Program-made: the position numbers and the translations under genes
Notes under the pieces: model-generated
Told to the model about the DNA's origin: nothing
The model's database searches: none
What the model saw: the letters and a program-made list of their open reading frames with translations, nothing else
Assembly: GCA_900542905.1 (NCBI GenBank)
Contig: UQPF01000002.1
Coordinates: 62,001 to 126,000 of the forward strand
Direction of reading: 5' to 3'
Source of the DNA: an uncultured Collinsella sp.
Lineage (GTDB): Bacteria; Actinomycetota; Coriobacteriia; Coriobacteriales; Coriobacteriaceae
DNA: 64,000 nucleotides
Shown: positions 62,419 through 64,000 of the stretch, piece by piece
How the letters are laid out: the number at the start of each line of letters is the position of its first letter
Numbering within the stretch: the stretch's first letter is position 1

Positions 62419-63141
62419 TTAGCCGATGGGCTCGGTGTATTTAGCGCGGTCGGTGCGTTGGATGCGCTTGGAGACATGGAGCGGGCGGCCGTCGGTGTCG
62501 TAGACGTAGTCGGTGATCAGGATCAGCGCCTGCCCGCGCTCAACGTTGAGCAAAAACGCCTCGTTTTGCGAGGCATAGCACACCTCAAAGGTCTTATGCC
62601 CCTGTGCCGGCGCGCGATGGAATTCTTGGCGCAGCGTGGCGTAGAGCGAACCGTTGATATCGCGATCGATGAGTGCCTCAAAGCTCGGTGGTAGATAGGT
62701 GGTCTCCAGGCACAGCGGCGCATCGTCCAGATAACGCAGACGGACAAGTTTGACGAGCTTGCTGCCCACGGCGGCATCAAAGAACTTAGCTATGCTGCCG
62801 CCCGCCTTGGTAAAGCCCGAGTCCACGGTGCGCGTGGTGGGCTTCATGCCCTGGCCTTCGACCTGCTTGGTATAGCTCGAAAACACCAGGTTGTTCTCGT
62901 GGAGCGCGGGTGTGTCGGCCACAAAGGCACCACGTCCGCGCTCGGTGCGAACCAGGCCCTCATCAACGAGCACCTTAAGGGCATGGCGCACGGTGCTGCG
63001 CGACAGCCCCGATTCGTCCATGAGTTCCATCTCGGACGGCAGCTTGTCTCCGCGCGCGTAGGTGCCGGCGGCGATGCGGTCGCGCAGCATGCCCGCCAAG
63101 CGCTCGTATTGGCTCAGTTTCTTTTTAGATGAGACGCTCAT
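62419..63141 (-). CDS. GntR-family regulator with UTRA domain
   Basis: 240 aa. N-terminal winged helix (YERLAGMLRDRIAAGTYARGDKLPSEMELMDESGLSRSTVRHALKVLVDEGLV) and a C-terminal UTRA effector domain (about 90-235) of the HutC/FrlR type, which usually binds a phosphorylated sugar or amine. It is divergent from the SIS-domain gene at 63347 and probably represses it; the intervening 205 bp hold repeated operator-like boxes. Confidence 0.93.
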   Translation of the reverse strand: MSVSSKKKLSQYERLAGMLRDRIAAGTYARGDKLPSEMELMDESGLSRSTVRHALKVLVDEGLVRTERGRGAFVADTPALHENNLVFSSYTKQVEGQGMKPTTRTVDSGFTKAGGSIAKFFDAAVGSKLVKLVRLRYLDDAPLCLETTYLPPSFEALIDRDINGSLYATLRQEFHRAPAQGHKTFEVCYASQNEAFLLNVERGQALILITDYVYDTDGRPLHVSKRIQRTDRAKYTEPIG

Positions 63142-63346
63142 ATTGCCAACCTATATCTAACTTGTATGCCTAACTAAGCAAGCATGTATTCAATACAAGA
63201 ACAAAACTGCTGGTAACGAACAATCGAAAACCTTACCAGCAAAATTTCTAAGACAAATATAGCATACAACTAGTCGACATAACCAAAACATGTATGTAAC
63301 TTGTATGCCATCGAGAGCATCAAACGAGAAGAAAGGCTGATGCACG
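63142..63346. promoter_or_regulatory. Divergent operator region with repeated TTGTATGC boxes
   Basis: TAACTTGTATGCC occurs at 63158-63170 and again at 63297-63309. The reverse-complement core GCATACAA lies at 63262-63269, and TGTATTCAATACA at 63185-63197 is a perfect palindrome. A further hairpin, TGCTGGTAA paired with TTACCAGCA, occupies about 63208-63241. Such TGTAT...ATACA sites are what one expects for a GntR/HutC dimer, so the adjacent regulator is the likely binder of several sites here. Confidence 0.65.
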
Positions 63347-64000
63347 ATGACTACTCAGGAACAGGTTAAGGATGTCGTCTCCCAGGTTTTGGCTGACAAG
63401 GCAGACAAGGGCGGCATCAAGCGCGTCGTGTGGATTGGCGCTGGCGGATCCAACGGCGGCAACTATCCTGCCCAGTACTTTATGGAGCACGAGGCCACGC
63501 AGGTCGTGAGCTCCAGCTACACCAGCAACGAGTTCGTGCACGCCACCCCGGCCTACGTCAACGAGAACACCCTGGCCGTCGTCGTGTCCATGCGCGGCAC
63601 CAAGGAGACCATCGTTGCCGCCCAGGTCGCCAAGGACCACGGCGCCAGCACCATCGCCATCTATGTTGACGAGTCCGGCCTTACCGAGGTCTGCGACTAC
63701 AAGATCCAGTACGACAGCCTGGCCGTCGACGAGTCCTGCATGGGTCGCACCAACTCCGCCGTCGTGACCATGATCGCCATGGAGCTCACGCAGCAGACCG
63801 AGGGCTATGCCGAGTACGAGACCGCTATGGCCGCGTTTGACTTGGTCGACCCCATCTATCGCAAGGCCGTCGAGTACACCCGTCCGCTCGCTGCCAAGTG
63901 GGCCGAGCAGAACGCCGACAAGCCCTGCATCAACGTCATGGCCCAGGGCCCGCTCTTTGGTGCCGCCTACGTCTTTAGCATCTGCAACGTGCAGGAGATG
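63347..64000 (+). CDS. SIS-domain sugar-phosphate isomerase/deglycase (partial)
   Basis: The first 218 codons are inside the window and the gene runs off the end. The start MTTQEQVKDVVSQVLADK follows GAAAGG by ten bases. The SIS pattern is clear: VVWIGAGGSNGGNYPAQYFMEHEA, then VSMRGTKETIVAAQVAKDHGASTIAIY. It most resembles FrlB-type fructosamine-6-phosphate deglycases, which pair with FrlR-type GntR regulators as here. If so, a PTS or other uptake system for an Amadori compound or amino sugar should follow. Confidence 0.85.
   Translation, partial: MTTQEQVKDVVSQVLADKADKGGIKRVVWIGAGGSNGGNYPAQYFMEHEATQVVSSSYTSNEFVHATPAYVNENTLAVVVSMRGTKETIVAAQVAKDHGASTIAIYVDESGLTEVCDYKIQYDSLAVDESCMGRTNSAVVTMIAMELTQQTEGYAEYETAMAAFDLVDPIYRKAVEYTRPLAAKWAEQNADKPCINVMAQGPLFGAAYVFSICNVQEM

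Overview
The window looks like a chromosomal segment of a gut Coriobacteriia species, most likely Collinsella. The support is high GC with Asp/Glu/Ala-rich codon use, Ser/Thr kinase-FHA loci of actinobacterial type, an anaerobic core (NifJ pyruvate:ferredoxin oxidoreductase, rubrerythrin, arginine deiminase fermentation) and an Fe-S-type Rrf2 regulator. The genus is an inference from gene content and not from a database search.

Layout. 0-3.8 kb: a minus-strand Ser/Thr kinase/FHA operon and a YcxB-like membrane protein. 3.9-8.1 kb: dnaX, ybaB and recR, the classical order, interrupted by a minus-strand membrane gene. 8.3-12.0 kb: a second signalling operon (anchored extracellular protein, Ser/Thr kinase with membrane tail, FHA protein). 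12.0-18.8 kb: an accessory island of visibly lower GC lying between the intact FHA gene and a truncated second FHA copy. It holds a decayed methyltransferase, an ABC exporter, an IS110-like scrap, and a minus-strand operon with a radical SAM/SPASM maturase, two previously uncalled Cys/Asp-rich precursor peptides and one or two tiny membrane peptides. I read it as a ranthipeptide (SCIFF/freyrasin-like RiPP) locus, and it is the main discovery here. 19.2-24.3 kb: nifJ and two small minus-strand genes. 24.9-33.0 kb: an arginine deiminase island bounded by two virtually identical carbamate kinase genes in a 1044-bp direct repeat. Between them lie a divergent arginine-deiminase paralogue with a Xre/S24-like regulator, a YfcC-type antiporter, arcA and ornithine carbamoyltransferase.

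33.2-37.5 kb: a C39-like peptidase, an APC amino acid permease and an amidohydrolase. 37.6-45.6 kb: two LytS/LytTR-type two-component systems, the second co-transcribed with a glycosyltransferase, separated by a zinc phospholipase C-like protein and a UMF1-type MFS transporter. 45.7-51.9 kb: a phosphoesterase, tRNA-Asp, an Rrf2 regulator, a MutY-like glycosylase without Fe-S cysteines, rubrerythrin, hypothetical membrane proteins and several long palindromic intergenic elements. 51.9-64 kb: RmuC, an ABC exporter, endonuclease III, Mfd, a PAP2 phosphatase, threonine aldolase, a GNAT acetyltransferase, a GntR/UTRA regulator and the start of a SIS-domain sugar isomerase/deglycase.

How the genes work together. 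Arginine catabolism is complete: uptake/exchange, deimination, carbamoyl transfer, and ATP from carbamoyl phosphate. Genome maintenance genes (dnaX, recR, rmuC, nth, mutY-like, mfd) are scattered through it. Intergenic spaces are rich in inverted repeats: 29-bp-arm palindromes with a shared loop, MITE-like elements, and repeated hairpins beside the FHA genes and arcC2.
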